Positions 36,579 to 45,790 of a DNA stretch of 64,000 bases are shown here, in pieces (the stretch's first letter is position 1; each line of letters starts with the position of its first letter). The DNA lies in NCBI GenBank assembly GCA_964486825.1, contig CAZAQS010000003.1:3253-67252 (forward strand), in the 5' to 3' direction. Both the position numbers and the translations under genes were made by a program. The notes beneath the pieces are model-generated. The model saw nothing but the letters and a program-made list of their open reading frames with translations, searched no databases and was not told where the DNA came from. The DNA comes from CAZAQS01 sp964486825. GTDB lineage: Bacteria > Chloroflexota > Anaerolineae > Anaerolineales > UBA4823.

Positions 36579-37520
36579 TTAACTGCTGGCGCTGCTTAAA
36601 AGGTCATCCCCATTTTGTAGAAGATGAAAGACTTCCGCTCGCCTGGGCAACCCAGCTTGAGCTCCCATCTTTTTTGTAGCCAGGGCCGCGGCCGTGTTCG
36701 CAAATGGGCCGGCTTTAGCATACCCCCACCCCTCCACCATGCTCATCGCTAAAGCTGCTGCCAGGGCGTCCCCTGAACCGGTGCTGTCCAGGCTATTCAC
36801 AGGCAGGTGAGGGTTCCAGGATTCTCCCCCTTCCCAAACCAGCAGGTTTCCCTGTGACCCGGCCTGGATCGCTACCGCTTTAACTCCCCGCGCCATCAAC
36901 ATCCCGGCTGCCTCCCGGGCAGACTCCTGGTCCTGTACCTTTTTCCCGGTCAGGAACTCGGCTTCGAAGCTGTTAGGTTTGATCAGGTCTGTCAGGCTCC
37001 ATAGCTCGTCAGGTAAGGTTAGGGGTGGGGCCGGATCCAGGATAAAGCTCGCTCCCCCTGCTTTCGCCTTTCGAGCAGCTTCCAGGACCGTCTCCACCGG
37101 GATTTCTAGCTGTGCCAAAACAACCCGTGCTCCCCGGAGAGCTTCCTCGGGCAGGTCCTGGCTGCGCAAGTGTGAGTTGGCCCCTTTTACAGCCATGGTC
37201 TGTTTTTCACCCTGGTCATTTATATGGATCAGCACCACGCTTGTTGGCTCACTCGTGTGCTGTACGACGTAACTTGTATCCACCCCTTCCGCCTTTAAGG
37301 CTTCTAGAACCGCCTCCCCACGCCGGTCTCGACCGACGCAGGCTACCAGGGCCACTTTCGCTCCCAAACGTGCTGCTGCAATGGCCTGGTTGGCGCCTTT
37401 TCCTCCCGGCGTCTCTAAAAATATATCCCCCTGGACGGACTTGCCCGCCTCCGGAAGCCTCGGTCCGCGGATGGCATAATCCATATTCGCTCCCCCCAGC
37501 ACGAGGATATCCCACTTCAC
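36579..37520 (-). CDS. rbsK: Ribokinase (PfkB family)
   Basis: A 313-residue sugar kinase: LGGANMDYAIRGPRLPEAGK at the start, GGKGANQAIAAARLGA, and the catalytic motif DSTGSGDALAAALA near 250. It phosphorylates ribose at O5 to feed the pentose phosphate pathway. Other PfkB kinases (adenosine, 2-keto-3-deoxygluconate) are possible, but the KGANQA signature favours ribokinase. No sugar transporter is adjacent. Confidence 0.85.
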   Translation of the reverse strand: MKWDILVLGGANMDYAIRGPRLPEAGKSVQGDIFLETPGGKGANQAIAAARLGAKVALVACVGRDRRGEAVLEALKAEGVDTSYVVQHTSEPTSVVLIHINDQGEKQTMAVKGANSHLRSQDLPEEALRGARVVLAQLEIPVETVLEAARKAKAGGASFILDPAPPLTLPDELWSLTDLIKPNSFEAEFLTGKKVQDQESAREAAGMLMARGVKAVAIQAGSQGNLLVWEGGESWNPHLPVNSLDSTGSGDALAAALAMSMVEGWGYAKAGPFANTAAALATKKMGAQAGLPRRAEVFHLLQNGDDLLSSASS

Positions 37521-37553
37521 GGCAGCCCCTTTTCTCGTAATGTGTTGAATAAT

Positions 37554-38054
37554 TTACAAGGAAATTTTGCCAGATTTCAGCAGCCCTGACCGGTGCTGCT
37601 CGATCTCATTCAACCGGATGAGAATCAGCTCTTCCAGAAAAGCCTTCTGGATAAAATATTCTCTTCCAAACAACTGGCTTGCTCCGTGCAGTAGGATGCC
37701 CGCCAATATCGCATATACCCCATAATCGAGCAGGGCCAGGTTGGTCATACTGCTCAGCAGTGCATACACGATGCCCGTGCCTACCAGGATGAAGCCGATA
37801 TTCCTGATCAGGTCGATCAATCCCCACCGCCCGACGAGAGCAAGCAGTTGGTTTTCCAGGATCTTCACCTCATTTGTTAGCCTATGGATGCTAATGGTTG
37901 GAACGCCCCCATCTCCAAATCTGAGCTCACCTGGCTGTCCAGTGGGGATAAAGCGCCATACACCGCATTGGGGGCAGCGAACGAATGTGGAATTTTCGTG
38001 AATAGCCAGTTTTTCCCCACAATCTGGACAGGTACGAGTAGTGGTATCTATCAA
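37554..38054 (-). CDS. Zinc-ribbon membrane protein, unknown function
   Basis: 166 residues: an N-terminal zinc ribbon (CPDCG 9-13 and CPQCG 28-32), a linker, two predicted helices in 80-130 (IGFILVGTGIVYALL, then VYAILAGILLHGASQ) and an Arg/Glu-rich C-terminal tail. The family is not recognised. It is 34 bp upstream of the ribokinase gene on the minus strand, so it may be co-transcribed. Confidence 0.7.
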   Translation of the reverse strand: MIDTTTRTCPDCGEKLAIHENSTFVRCPQCGVWRFIPTGQPGELRFGDGGVPTISIHRLTNEVKILENQLLALVGRWGLIDLIRNIGFILVGTGIVYALLSSMTNLALLDYGVYAILAGILLHGASQLFGREYFIQKAFLEELILIRLNEIEQHRSGLLKSGKISL

Positions 38055-38249
38055 TTAACCTCCGGGAAATTTAAAGATAGCTGGTTCTGGTAAGCGCATC
38101 CCTATTATGACAAAAGATTCTGAGATTGTCACGGGATAAATATCCTCAAATTGTGAAATTCATCGATCTTTAATCTACTCTTCCGTTCTCCCTTGTTCAG
38201 TCGATTTCTGCAGCACAGGTAAGGTAGGGCCGCCGTAAAGTAAAATTGA

Positions 38250-38255
38250 TATAAT
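38250..38255 (+). promoter_or_regulatory. -10 box of pyk
   Basis: TATAAT (TGATATAATGG context), 50 bp before the ATG. The -35 region is weak. Confidence 0.4.
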
Positions 38256-38304
38256 GGCGTAGATTATTATATTTGCCGTTCTTAAATTACGACCAGGAGG
38301 GAAA

Positions 38305-39765
38305 ATGATTACCAGAAAGGCAAAGATTGTATGTACCATTGGGCCTGCTTCAACAGATGAACCGGTCCTGACAAAGATGATCCAGGCTGGCATGAACGTT
38401 GCCCGCCTCAATTTCTCGCACGGCACCCACGACCAGCACGCATCCTATATCCAGGCTATCCGCAAGCTTTCAGGCGAGTTGGGTAGGCCGGTAACCATCC
38501 TGCAAGACCTACAGGGACCCAAGCTGCGGGTCGGGAAGCTTCCCCAGGAGGGCATCCAGCTCCATGCCGGACAGCATGTACTGCTTACCCGCATCGACGA
38601 AACGGTCCCGGAGAGCTCTCTGGACCCGGGATTTATCCTTATTCCGATGGATGTGCCCGACCTGGAAAACAGTCTCTCTCCTGGAAACCATATCCTGATG
38701 GACGATGGGCACCTGGAGCTGGAGGTGACGGGTGTCAGTGGTAAGGCCGTGGAAGCCCAGGTAATTTTGGGCGGTCTGCTCACTTCGAACAAAGGCGTCA
38801 ACCTGCCCGGGGCAAAGCTGGATTTCCCCGGTTTTACATCCAAAGACCGCCGGGACCTGGAATTTGGCCTGCAGCATGGAGTGGATGCTGTCGCCATTTC
38901 CTTCGTCCGCACCGCTGGCGATATCGAGGTGGTGAGGGAGGCTATAGGAGAGCTCTCACCCGAGAGGGCGAGCACACCCATCATCGCCAAGATCGAGCTC
39001 CCCGACGCCATTCAGAACATGGATGAGATCGTGCGAGCAGCTGATGGCATTATGGTCGCCCGCGGAGACCTGGCTGTCGAGACCTCTCCTGCCACGGTGC
39101 CGATCCTTCAAAAACGCATGATCTCAGCCGCCAACCGGAACGATAAGATCGTCATCACCGCCACTCAGATGCTGGAATCGATGATCCAAAACCCGCGTCC
39201 CACCCGAGCGGAGGCTTCCGACGTCGCCAATGCCATCCTGGATGGGACCGACGCGGTCATGCTTTCGGCAGAAAGTGCGGTGGGCAGGTTTCCTGTAGAA
39301 AGCGTCTCTATGATGGATTCCATTGTGCGCGAGACAGAAGGGCATTTTGTGGAATGGGGAGTGTCCGATATTGTGAATGATGAGCCGATCGAGGTGGATG
39401 CCAAAACCCTGGCCCGTGCCGCCCGCCAGTTAGCTCATGACCGTAATGTCTCTCGTATCGCTGTATTTACCCGTTCCGGTCGGACCGCCCGTTATATGTC
39501 CAAGGCTCGCCCGCGCGTTCCCATTATGGCTTTCACACCAGAACAGGAGACCTACCAGCGCATGGGGATGTATTGGGGCGTCACGCCCTACCTGGTCCCG
39601 TATGCTGACGACATGCAAGCGATGTTGGAGCACGTTGAAAATGCCCTCTTGGCCACTCAGGAGCTTCATCCAGGTGAGCAGGTCGTCCTGATTGCCAGTT
39701 ATCCGGTCGGCGAGGGAGGCACGCCTAACTTCGCTTTGCTTCACACCCTGGGAGAAAGAGGTTAG
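38305..39765 (+). CDS. pyk: Pyruvate kinase
   Basis: A 486-residue glycolytic enzyme converting PEP and ADP to pyruvate and ATP. It has FSHGTHDQH, the metal/PEP signature IMVARGDLAVE, and MLSAESAVGRFPVE, followed by the allosteric C-domain. The start has an excellent AGGAGGG 5 nt upstream, and TATAAT lies 50 bp upstream at 38250-38255. Its stop converges with the YpdA-like gene 4 bp further on. Confidence 0.96.
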   Translation: MITRKAKIVCTIGPASTDEPVLTKMIQAGMNVARLNFSHGTHDQHASYIQAIRKLSGELGRPVTILQDLQGPKLRVGKLPQEGIQLHAGQHVLLTRIDETVPESSLDPGFILIPMDVPDLENSLSPGNHILMDDGHLELEVTGVSGKAVEAQVILGGLLTSNKGVNLPGAKLDFPGFTSKDRRDLEFGLQHGVDAVAISFVRTAGDIEVVREAIGELSPERASTPIIAKIELPDAIQNMDEIVRAADGIMVARGDLAVETSPATVPILQKRMISAANRNDKIVITATQMLESMIQNPRPTRAEASDVANAILDGTDAVMLSAESAVGRFPVESVSMMDSIVRETEGHFVEWGVSDIVNDEPIEVDAKTLARAARQLAHDRNVSRIAVFTRSGRTARYMSKARPRVPIMAFTPEQETYQRMGMYWGVTPYLVPYADDMQAMLEHVENALLATQELHPGEQVVLIASYPVGEGGTPNFALLHTLGERG

Positions 39766-39769
39766 GATT

Positions 39770-40921
39770 TCAGTTGGCCTGGATATCCTGGAAGGGCAGG
39801 TTGTACCTGCGTGGGTGCACCGTCCCCAGTTCATCGGGCCAGATCCCGCTGATGGAAGCTACGATCTTGCCGACGTGGTCATGGCAATTCTCTATGAACA
39901 GGGTATATCGCTTTTGAGACCCGGCAGCCGCGGTGCCGGCCACATATAATCCCGGCATATTGGTTTCCATGGTTTCAGGGTTGTGCTCCGGCAGGCGTTG
40001 TTCCCCGTGCAGGTTGACCCCCGCCATCTCGAACAGGCTCATATCCGCCACGAAGCCGGTATTGAGCAGCACGAAGTCGGTCGGGTGTTCGAACCGTTCA
40101 CTCAAGCCTTCAGAATGGCCGCCATTCGTTTGTCCGCTATTCTGGTAGTCGCCATTCTGATGGCCCGCCTTCCCAGGGAATGAGACATGCTCGAGGGTTA
40201 CCTTTTCAGGCGTAATCTCGACCGGCATGCTGCAGGGCAAGAAGCGGATATTCCCGAACTCAATTTGCGCCAAAAGGTCAGGTAAGAGGTGGCTCTTCAC
40301 CAGGCTGGCATCGAATTCTGCCCGCCGGTAGCTGAGCGTTACCCGGCTGCCGGCTCTCCAACTGCGTAATGCAGCCTCGACCGCCGAATTCCGTCCGCCC
40401 ACGATCAACAACCTCTTCTGGAAGTATACATGCGGGTCTGTAAAATAATGGCTTACGTGGGGCAAGTCTTCACCTGGGATGCCTAAAAGGTTGGGAGCGT
40501 GCATATCTCCCGTAGCCAGCACCAGCTTACGGCAGAAATACAGCCTCGGGCCAGTTTGGGACTGGCTGCCGACCAGGTATCCCCCATCCAGGCTTTGAAT
40601 ATCGACGATCTTTTCGTAGGTATTGACCTTCAAGTCTAGCTGTTCTACCACGCTGCGCAGGTATGCCAGGTACTCTTCGCCGGTCAGCCTGTGCTGGTTT
40701 ATGCTTTGGGAAGGGATGCCGGCGATCTCGATGCGCTCAGTGGTGCTGAAGAAGTAGGTGTTACGTGGCCACCAGGAGATCGTGTACCCGATTTGCCGGG
40801 CATCGAACTGGATATAGTCCACTCGCGCCCGCTTCAACGCGGCTGCCAATTCCAATCCGATGGGTCCCGCTCCTACAATGATGACGTTCGTTGGAGTTAT
40901 CCTATCCATAATCGACCTCAC
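39770..40921 (-). CDS. YpdA-like flavoprotein disulfide oxidoreductase
   Basis: A 383-residue FAD/NAD(P)H oxidoreductase. FAD motif IIVGAGPIGLE (about 14-24), NADPH motif LIVGGRNSAVEAAL near 165, and C-terminal GLYVAGTAA. It lacks the CxxC of thioredoxin reductases and matches the YpdA group, NADPH-dependent bacillithiol-disulfide reductases; the actual thiol here is unknown. The ATG at 40909 is an alternative start. A short Gly/Asn/His-rich insert (HQNGDYQNSGQTNGGHSEG) is unusual. Confidence 0.85.
   Translation of the reverse strand: MRSIMDRITPTNVIIVGAGPIGLELAAALKRARVDYIQFDARQIGYTISWWPRNTYFFSTTERIEIAGIPSQSINQHRLTGEEYLAYLRSVVEQLDLKVNTYEKIVDIQSLDGGYLVGSQSQTGPRLYFCRKLVLATGDMHAPNLLGIPGEDLPHVSHYFTDPHVYFQKRLLIVGGRNSAVEAALRSWRAGSRVTLSYRRAEFDASLVKSHLLPDLLAQIEFGNIRFLPCSMPVEITPEKVTLEHVSFPGKAGHQNGDYQNSGQTNGGHSEGLSERFEHPTDFVLLNTGFVADMSLFEMAGVNLHGEQRLPEHNPETMETNMPGLYVAGTAAAGSQKRYTLFIENCHDHVGKIVASISGIWPDELGTVHPRRYNLPFQDIQAN
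40111..40159. repeat. Inverted repeat inside the YpdA-like gene
   Basis: CAGAATGGC (40111-40119) and GCCATTCTG (40151-40159) are 9-bp inverted arms; a smaller GAATGG / CCATTC hairpin lies within them. They encode the low-complexity Gly/Asn/His insert of the flavoprotein. Confidence 0.5.
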
Positions 40922-41086
40922 GGTTTTAATCCGTGGATTTAGATGCCTTGAACAAGCAGAGATGGCTCTTTCTGCGTTTGGTTTTGTTAGATGCAGAATT
41001 GAGAAAACTTTAACTTACTGGTATAGGAGAAGTATACTATAACCTTTTCTTTTAGATGTCCCCCGCCAGCCCACGAAAAGCCGCTA

Positions 41087-41866
41087 TCACTCCCCCGCTT
41101 GCCCGGCTCTTTGCCTGACTTTTCTCAGGAATGCGGGTGAATTAAGCCCCCGTTCCAGCAGGTAGGTCAGATAATGCTGCAGTAGTCTTTCGATCTCTCG
41201 ATCTATCTCCTGCCTGGGGCGGGCGCGCGCGGCTTCCGTGTAACCGCTGCGTTGGAAGTGGCGCAGGTATTTAAGCGCTTCCATCGAGATTGGGTTAGCC
41301 GCGGAGGTAGCGGCTCCACAACGCGGGCACAGCACACCGCCCAGGGAGGCTGAAAAATACTGGTCTACCGGCCGGATATCTTCCCCACACCTGGTGCAAT
41401 TGAAGAGCTGTGGCCGGAAACCCAACAGGTCGAGCAGCCGCATCTCGTAATAATGGATGGGCAGCTGCGGGTCCGGTTCTGTGTCCAATCTGGCAAGGGT
41501 TTCCGACAGCAAGCGGTACAAACCCGGGTTCTCTCCTTCCTCGTAGGTGAAGCGGTCCAGCAACTCGACCGCGTAAGCCGCGTACCCCACTCGTTCCAGG
41601 TCCTCCCGCAGGCACAGGTGCGCGTTTACGGTATCTGCCTGGGTAACGATCCACATATCCCTGCCCTTTGCCAGGAGCAAGCTGACCCGGGTAAATGGCT
41701 CCAGGTGACCGGCTTTGCGAGAGCGCGGTTTGCGCACACCCTTGGCGATGGAGCGCAGCTTGCCCATCTCGCGGGTGTACAGGCCCAGCAGGCGGTCTGC
41801 TTCCCCCCAATCGCTGTGGCTCAGTACGATGGCCTCGACCCGAATGGAACGTTCTCTTGATGGCAT
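41087..41866 (-). CDS. recO: DNA repair protein RecO
   Basis: A 259-residue RecO, which loads RecA with RecF and RecR. An N-terminal OB-fold (RVEAIVLSHSDWGEADRLL), a helical body and a zinc finger of two CxxC pairs (CTRCGEDI and CPRCGA) are present. It has a leaderless start: TATAAT sits 6 nt before the ATG. Confidence 0.94.
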   Translation of the reverse strand: MPSRERSIRVEAIVLSHSDWGEADRLLGLYTREMGKLRSIAKGVRKPRSRKAGHLEPFTRVSLLLAKGRDMWIVTQADTVNAHLCLREDLERVGYAAYAVELLDRFTYEEGENPGLYRLLSETLARLDTEPDPQLPIHYYEMRLLDLLGFRPQLFNCTRCGEDIRPVDQYFSASLGGVLCPRCGAATSAANPISMEALKYLRHFQRSGYTEAARARPRQEIDREIERLLQHYLTYLLERGLNSPAFLRKVRQRAGQAGE

Positions 41867-41872
41867 ATTTCC

Positions 41873-41878
41873 ATTATA
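41873..41878 (-). promoter_or_regulatory. -10 box of recO, leaderless start
   Basis: TATAAT on the minus strand, six bases from the recO ATG. Confidence 0.55.
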
Positions 41879-42011
41879 TCAGTGGGCCCAACCGATTGGT
41901 TGGCGGGCCTCGCTTGGAGGTTTCCCTACCTTCGTGGGGGGATTTCCTGATTCTTGGATGGGATTTCTTTCCCTATAATAAATCCAGGTTGGCGGCTGCT
42001 ATTCGATCTTG

Positions 42012-42040
42012 TTGACGCTTCTGGTTCCTTCTGGTACAAT
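42012..42040 (+). promoter_or_regulatory. Sigma-70-type promoter of rplI
   Basis: TTGACG (42012-42017), 17 bp, TACAAT (42035-42040). The transcript would carry about 85 bases before the rplI start, which holds two inverted repeats. Confidence 0.75.
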
Positions 42041-42041
42041 C

Positions 42042-42103
42042 ACAACTCCCGGGCGTTGTACCCTTCACTCGGGATAAATTTCGCATGGCGCTATGAGCGC
42101 CAT
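42042..42103 (+). promoter_or_regulatory. Structured 5' leader of rplI
   Basis: Two hairpins: ACAAC ... GTTGT (42042-42059) and the perfect ATGGCGCT-ATG-AGCGCCAT (42085-42103, 8 bp with a 3-base loop), 28 bp before the start codon. This could be a site for autogenous control by a ribosomal protein or a mRNA-stability element; not verified. Confidence 0.45.
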
Positions 42104-42131
42104 TATCAAAAAAGAAAGGGCTTGAAGCAAG

Positions 42132-42737
42132 ATGAAAGTTCTCCTCATAAAAGACGTGTATAAATTAGGCCGGGCCGGAGACGTCAAGCGCGTCGCAGAC
42201 GGATTTGGCCGCAATTACCTGCTCCCACAGGGGTTAGCGGTGCTGGCCACGCCGGGCGCCCTCAAGCAGGCCGAGCATATCCGCACCCAGGCCGATATCC
42301 AGCGTAGTGTGGTCAATAAAGAGATGAGCGGCATCGCCGAAAAGCTGCAAGGCATTACGGTTACTTTCCCCGCCCGCGCCAGCGAGACCGGTAAGCTGTA
42401 CGGGTCGATCACGAACCAAATGATCGCCGAGGCAGTCAGCCAGAAAGCTGGCGTGGAAGTCAGCCGGCGGCAGATCGAGAGCCAGCCCTTGCGTACCTTG
42501 GGCGAGCATTCTGTGGAAATCCGCCTGACGGTGGATTTGATCCCTACCATCAACGTTATCGTGCACAGGGAAGGCGAATCTGTTCGGGCAACCCTGGAAG
42601 CCATACAGGCTGCTGAGGAAAGCTTTGAAGCTGAGGATTTCGAAAGCGAAGAGTTGGAAGAGGTGAAAGCGTTAGAAGAAGTTGAAGCAGGCGAAGAGGC
42701 GCCAGGAGATGAGGTCGAGCTGACCGAGGAGGCTTAA
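42132..42737 (+). CDS. rplI: 50S ribosomal protein L9, with acidic tail
   Basis: A 201-residue L9: an N-terminal domain starting MKVLLIKDVYKLGRAGDVK with VADGFGRNYLLPQG, the long connecting helix, and the C-terminal domain. Residues from about 150 to 201 are an extra Glu-rich tail; the usual length is about 150. Its start is set by the family N-terminus; AAAGGG lies upstream. A promoter and a long hairpin leader precede it, and a terminator follows. Confidence 0.96.
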   Translation: MKVLLIKDVYKLGRAGDVKRVADGFGRNYLLPQGLAVLATPGALKQAEHIRTQADIQRSVVNKEMSGIAEKLQGITVTFPARASETGKLYGSITNQMIAEAVSQKAGVEVSRRQIESQPLRTLGEHSVEIRLTVDLIPTINVIVHREGESVRATLEAIQAAEESFEAEDFESEELEEVKALEEVEAGEEAPGDEVELTEEA

Positions 42738-42794
42738 ACAAGCCTTCCTTCTCCACGCAGTAGAGATCGAACCTTCCGGCCCGGTGATTGAGTG

Positions 42795-42848
42795 CTGGCT
42801 TTCCCGTAGGATCGGGGAAACCCCTCGATAGCCAGGCCGGTTTTTTTT
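42795..42848 (+). terminator. Terminator after rplI
   Basis: A long hairpin: outer stem CTGGCT / AGCCAG, inner stem TTTCCCG / CGGGGAAA, followed by GCCGG and T8. Confidence 0.75.
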
Positions 42849-42978
42849 GTATGCTTTATAATTTGATCATGCTCCCTCCAATACTCCCGATGATGGAAGG
42901 ATCGTGGACATCCAGGTTGTAAACCCAGGATGAAAATGGACATCTGTTGGCTCTATTGGACCTTTTCTGAATCGGATA

Positions 42979-44289
42979 ATGATTGATTCGATCGGGCAGA
43001 GATTGCGAGAAGCGCGCCTGGCACGCTCTTTGAGCCTGGAAGAAGCTGCCCAGGCCACGCGCATCCGCGTGCGTTTCCTGGTTGCCATGGAAGAGGGCGA
43101 TTATGAGGCCCTGCCTTCGGCTGCACAGGCGCGCGGTTTTTTGCGCGCTTACGCCGGGTACCTGGGGCTGGACCCGAAACCGTTGCTGGAGGATCTGGGC
43201 CAGGTGTCTGCCCACTTCTCGATCTCGCCGCCGAGCAGTCCGGTGAAAAAGGCCGAACCTGCCCCCCAGGACCCGGGCGAATCGCATGAGATTTTCATCG
43301 AGCTGGGCGAAAAGCTGCGCAGCCAGAGGGAAATCCTGGGTCTCTCGCTGGAGGACATCGAGCGCCACACCCACCTGCGCATCCATTACTTGAAGGCCCT
43401 GGAGGCCGGCGACTTTAAGGGGTTGCCCTCTCCCGTACAGGGGCGGGGTATGCTCAGCAATTACGCACGGTTCCTGGGAATGGATTCGGATGCGTTGTTG
43501 CTGCGCTTTGCAGAAGGCCTGCAGGCCAGCCTGGCTGCAAAGCAGGTGGCTGAGCCCCGCCGCCGGCCGGTCGTCCGCCACCGGCCCGTCAGCTCCAGCT
43601 CCCCGCTGCGGCGTCTGCTGTCGATCGATTTTCTGGTGGTTGGTTTTATCGTAGTCTTTTTATTCGGGTTTATGTTGTGGGGAGGCTCGCGCATTGCCGG
43701 CATCCGCTCGGAGGAGTCGGATTCGACGCCCACAGCCTCCCCGCCTTCCATCGCAGATGTCTTGATAACTGGGCCGACCGAGGAAATGTCCGCCTCCACG
43801 TCCAATCCCGAGGAAGAGCAAGTAGACCTTTCTTTAACCCTTACTCCTGAGGTGGCGGCTTTATTGCCGGTCGAGGGACTGGAAGAGGAGACGCCGGAGG
43901 AGGGTGAGCCCGACCCGCCTGTGCCGGACAACTCGGCCCTGCAGGTGTATATCATCGTCCGGCAGCGGGCCTGGATGCGCGTGCTGGTCGATGAACAGGT
44001 CGAATTTGACGGTAGGGTGACTCCCGGCAGCGCATACCCATTTTCTGGCGACGAAAGTATCGAGATCCTGACCGGCAACGGGGCCGCGCTGGAGGTATTC
44101 TTCAACCAGGATGAGCTGGGACCCCTGGGCGCCCTGGGAGAGGTAGTGCAGCGGGTGTTCACGGTCCAGGGAGTCCAGACGCCCACCCCCACGCTTACCT
44201 CCACCCCTCCACCACCGACTCCGACAGCCCCTTCCCCAACCCCCACCTTGAACGAAACCGAGCTGCCGGCAGCCACGCCAGCGCCCTAG
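42979..44289 (+). CDS. RodZ-like protein with two HTH domains
   Basis: A 436-residue membrane protein of the RodZ (HTH_25/DUF4115) family linked to cell-shape scaffolding. It has two helix-turn-helix domains: residues 3-70 (IGQRLREARLARSLSLEEAA, ending in YAGYLGL) and 108-180 (LGEKLRSQREILGLSLEDIE, ending in YARFLGM), while typical RodZ has one. A transmembrane helix follows at about 213-235, then a linker, a DUF4115-like domain (VRQRAWMRVLVDEQVEFDG) and a Pro/Thr tail. No MreB gene is in the window. Confidence 0.85.
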   Translation: MIDSIGQRLREARLARSLSLEEAAQATRIRVRFLVAMEEGDYEALPSAAQARGFLRAYAGYLGLDPKPLLEDLGQVSAHFSISPPSSPVKKAEPAPQDPGESHEIFIELGEKLRSQREILGLSLEDIERHTHLRIHYLKALEAGDFKGLPSPVQGRGMLSNYARFLGMDSDALLLRFAEGLQASLAAKQVAEPRRRPVVRHRPVSSSSPLRRLLSIDFLVVGFIVVFLFGFMLWGGSRIAGIRSEESDSTPTASPPSIADVLITGPTEEMSASTSNPEEEQVDLSLTLTPEVAALLPVEGLEEETPEEGEPDPPVPDNSALQVYIIVRQRAWMRVLVDEQVEFDGRVTPGSAYPFSGDESIEILTGNGAALEVFFNQDELGPLGALGEVVQRVFTVQGVQTPTPTLTSTPPPPTPTAPSPTPTLNETELPAATPAP

Positions 44290-44398
44290 GCGGTGGGTAT
44301 ATCGCGAAGATAAAGAAGGATCGTTCGAGACAGCCTGGATTTATTCTGGTAAACTCAGCCTGGCATTTACTGGTAATGAATGGATTGGATGGTTAAAG

Positions 44399-45760
44399 AT
44401 GAAAGCTAAGACATTTCACATGGTTTCCTTGGGCTGCGCCAAAAATACGGTCGATTCGGATTCCATGTCTCAACTATTACTGAACTCGGGATACCGCCTG
44501 ACGGCCGACCCGGATAAAGCGAAAGTATTGATCGTCAACACCTGCGGGTTTATCGGGCCTGCCAAACAGGAATCGCTGGATGTGCTCGGCGAGCTGGCTT
44601 CCAGGAAGCGCCGCGGGCAGTTCTTGATCGCGGCCGGCTGCCTGACCCAGCGCTATGGGGCGCAGGTCGCCCGCCAGGTCCCGGGGATCGATGGGATCCT
44701 GGGCACACGGCGCTGGATGGATATCGTGGACGTGGTGGAGAGCCTGCGCAACGGGCGCCATCCGGAGCCGCTCTACCACTTGCCTGTGGTGGAGACGGTT
44801 GGGCAGGACGAAGGCGGCGTTCTACGGGTCTCCGTGCAAGGCGCCAGCGCTTATATCAAGATCGCGGATGGCTGCCGGCGCCCGTGCGCCTTCTGTGCGA
44901 TCCCCAAGATCAAGGGGACCGCCGTAAGCAGGCCCATGGAGAGCATCCTGGAGGAGGCCCGGCAGCTTCAAGACCTGGGCGTACGGGAGGTGATCCTGAT
45001 CGCACAGGATACGACCGATTACGGGCACGACCTGGGCATGAAGGAAGGCCTGGCAGACCTCTTACAGGGCCTGGTGAAAGCCGCTCCCGGGATAGATTGG
45101 CTGCGGGTGATGTACGCCTATCCCGGTTATGTCACCGATCGCTTGATCGACGTGATAGCCGCCCACCCGCAGATCTTGCCTTACCTGGACATGCCTCTCC
45201 AGCACGCTCACCCGATGACCCTGCGCCGGATGCGGCGGCCTGCGAATATCGACTGGGTCCAACGTACATTAGAGAAGATGCGGTCGGCGATGCCGGAGCT
45301 GGCCTTGCGAACGACCTTCATCGTGGGGTACCCGGGTGAGACAGAGGCCGAGTTTCAAACCCTGCTGGACTTCATCCAGCAGGTGCGCTTCGACAAGGTG
45401 GGCGCTTTCCAGTTCTCTTTCGAGCCAGGCACCTCCAGCGAGCCGTTGGGAGACCCGGTTCCGGCGGAAGTGAAACAAGCACGTTACGAGCAGCTGATGG
45501 CCCTGCAGCAGGGCATATCCCTGGAACGCAACCAGGAGTTTGTCGGGAAAACACTGCCCGTGCTGGTCGAAGGCCAGGGCCAGGGCATCGCTTTGGGGCG
45601 CAGCTACCGGGACGCCCCCGAAATCGACGGGATGGTAATCATTGAAGGAGCTGCTCCGGTAGGCGCCCTGCTGCCCGTAAGAATAACCGGGGCAATGGCC
45701 TATGACCTGAGCGGCGCTTTGCCCGCCCCGGAAGGCCTCACCCAGATCTTGGCTGGGTGA
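44399..45760 (+). CDS. rimO: Ribosomal protein S12 methylthiotransferase RimO
   Basis: A 453-residue radical-SAM enzyme that adds a methylthio group to Asp of ribosomal protein S12. It has the N-terminal UPF0004 domain (VSLGCAKNTVDSDSM, a cluster-binding Cys), the radical-SAM motif CRRPCAFCAIPKIKG and a C-terminal TRAM domain (residues about 385-450). Gene order and motifs distinguish it from MiaB (SLGCAKN and IKG-type). It is upstream of the cysQ-like gene. Confidence 0.93.
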   Translation: MKAKTFHMVSLGCAKNTVDSDSMSQLLLNSGYRLTADPDKAKVLIVNTCGFIGPAKQESLDVLGELASRKRRGQFLIAAGCLTQRYGAQVARQVPGIDGILGTRRWMDIVDVVESLRNGRHPEPLYHLPVVETVGQDEGGVLRVSVQGASAYIKIADGCRRPCAFCAIPKIKGTAVSRPMESILEEARQLQDLGVREVILIAQDTTDYGHDLGMKEGLADLLQGLVKAAPGIDWLRVMYAYPGYVTDRLIDVIAAHPQILPYLDMPLQHAHPMTLRRMRRPANIDWVQRTLEKMRSAMPELALRTTFIVGYPGETEAEFQTLLDFIQQVRFDKVGAFQFSFEPGTSSEPLGDPVPAEVKQARYEQLMALQQGISLERNQEFVGKTLPVLVEGQGQGIALGRSYRDAPEIDGMVIIEGAAPVGALLPVRITGAMAYDLSGALPAPEGLTQILAG

Positions 45761-45790
45761 GGATGGAGACACAATCATTCGAGGAGCCCC

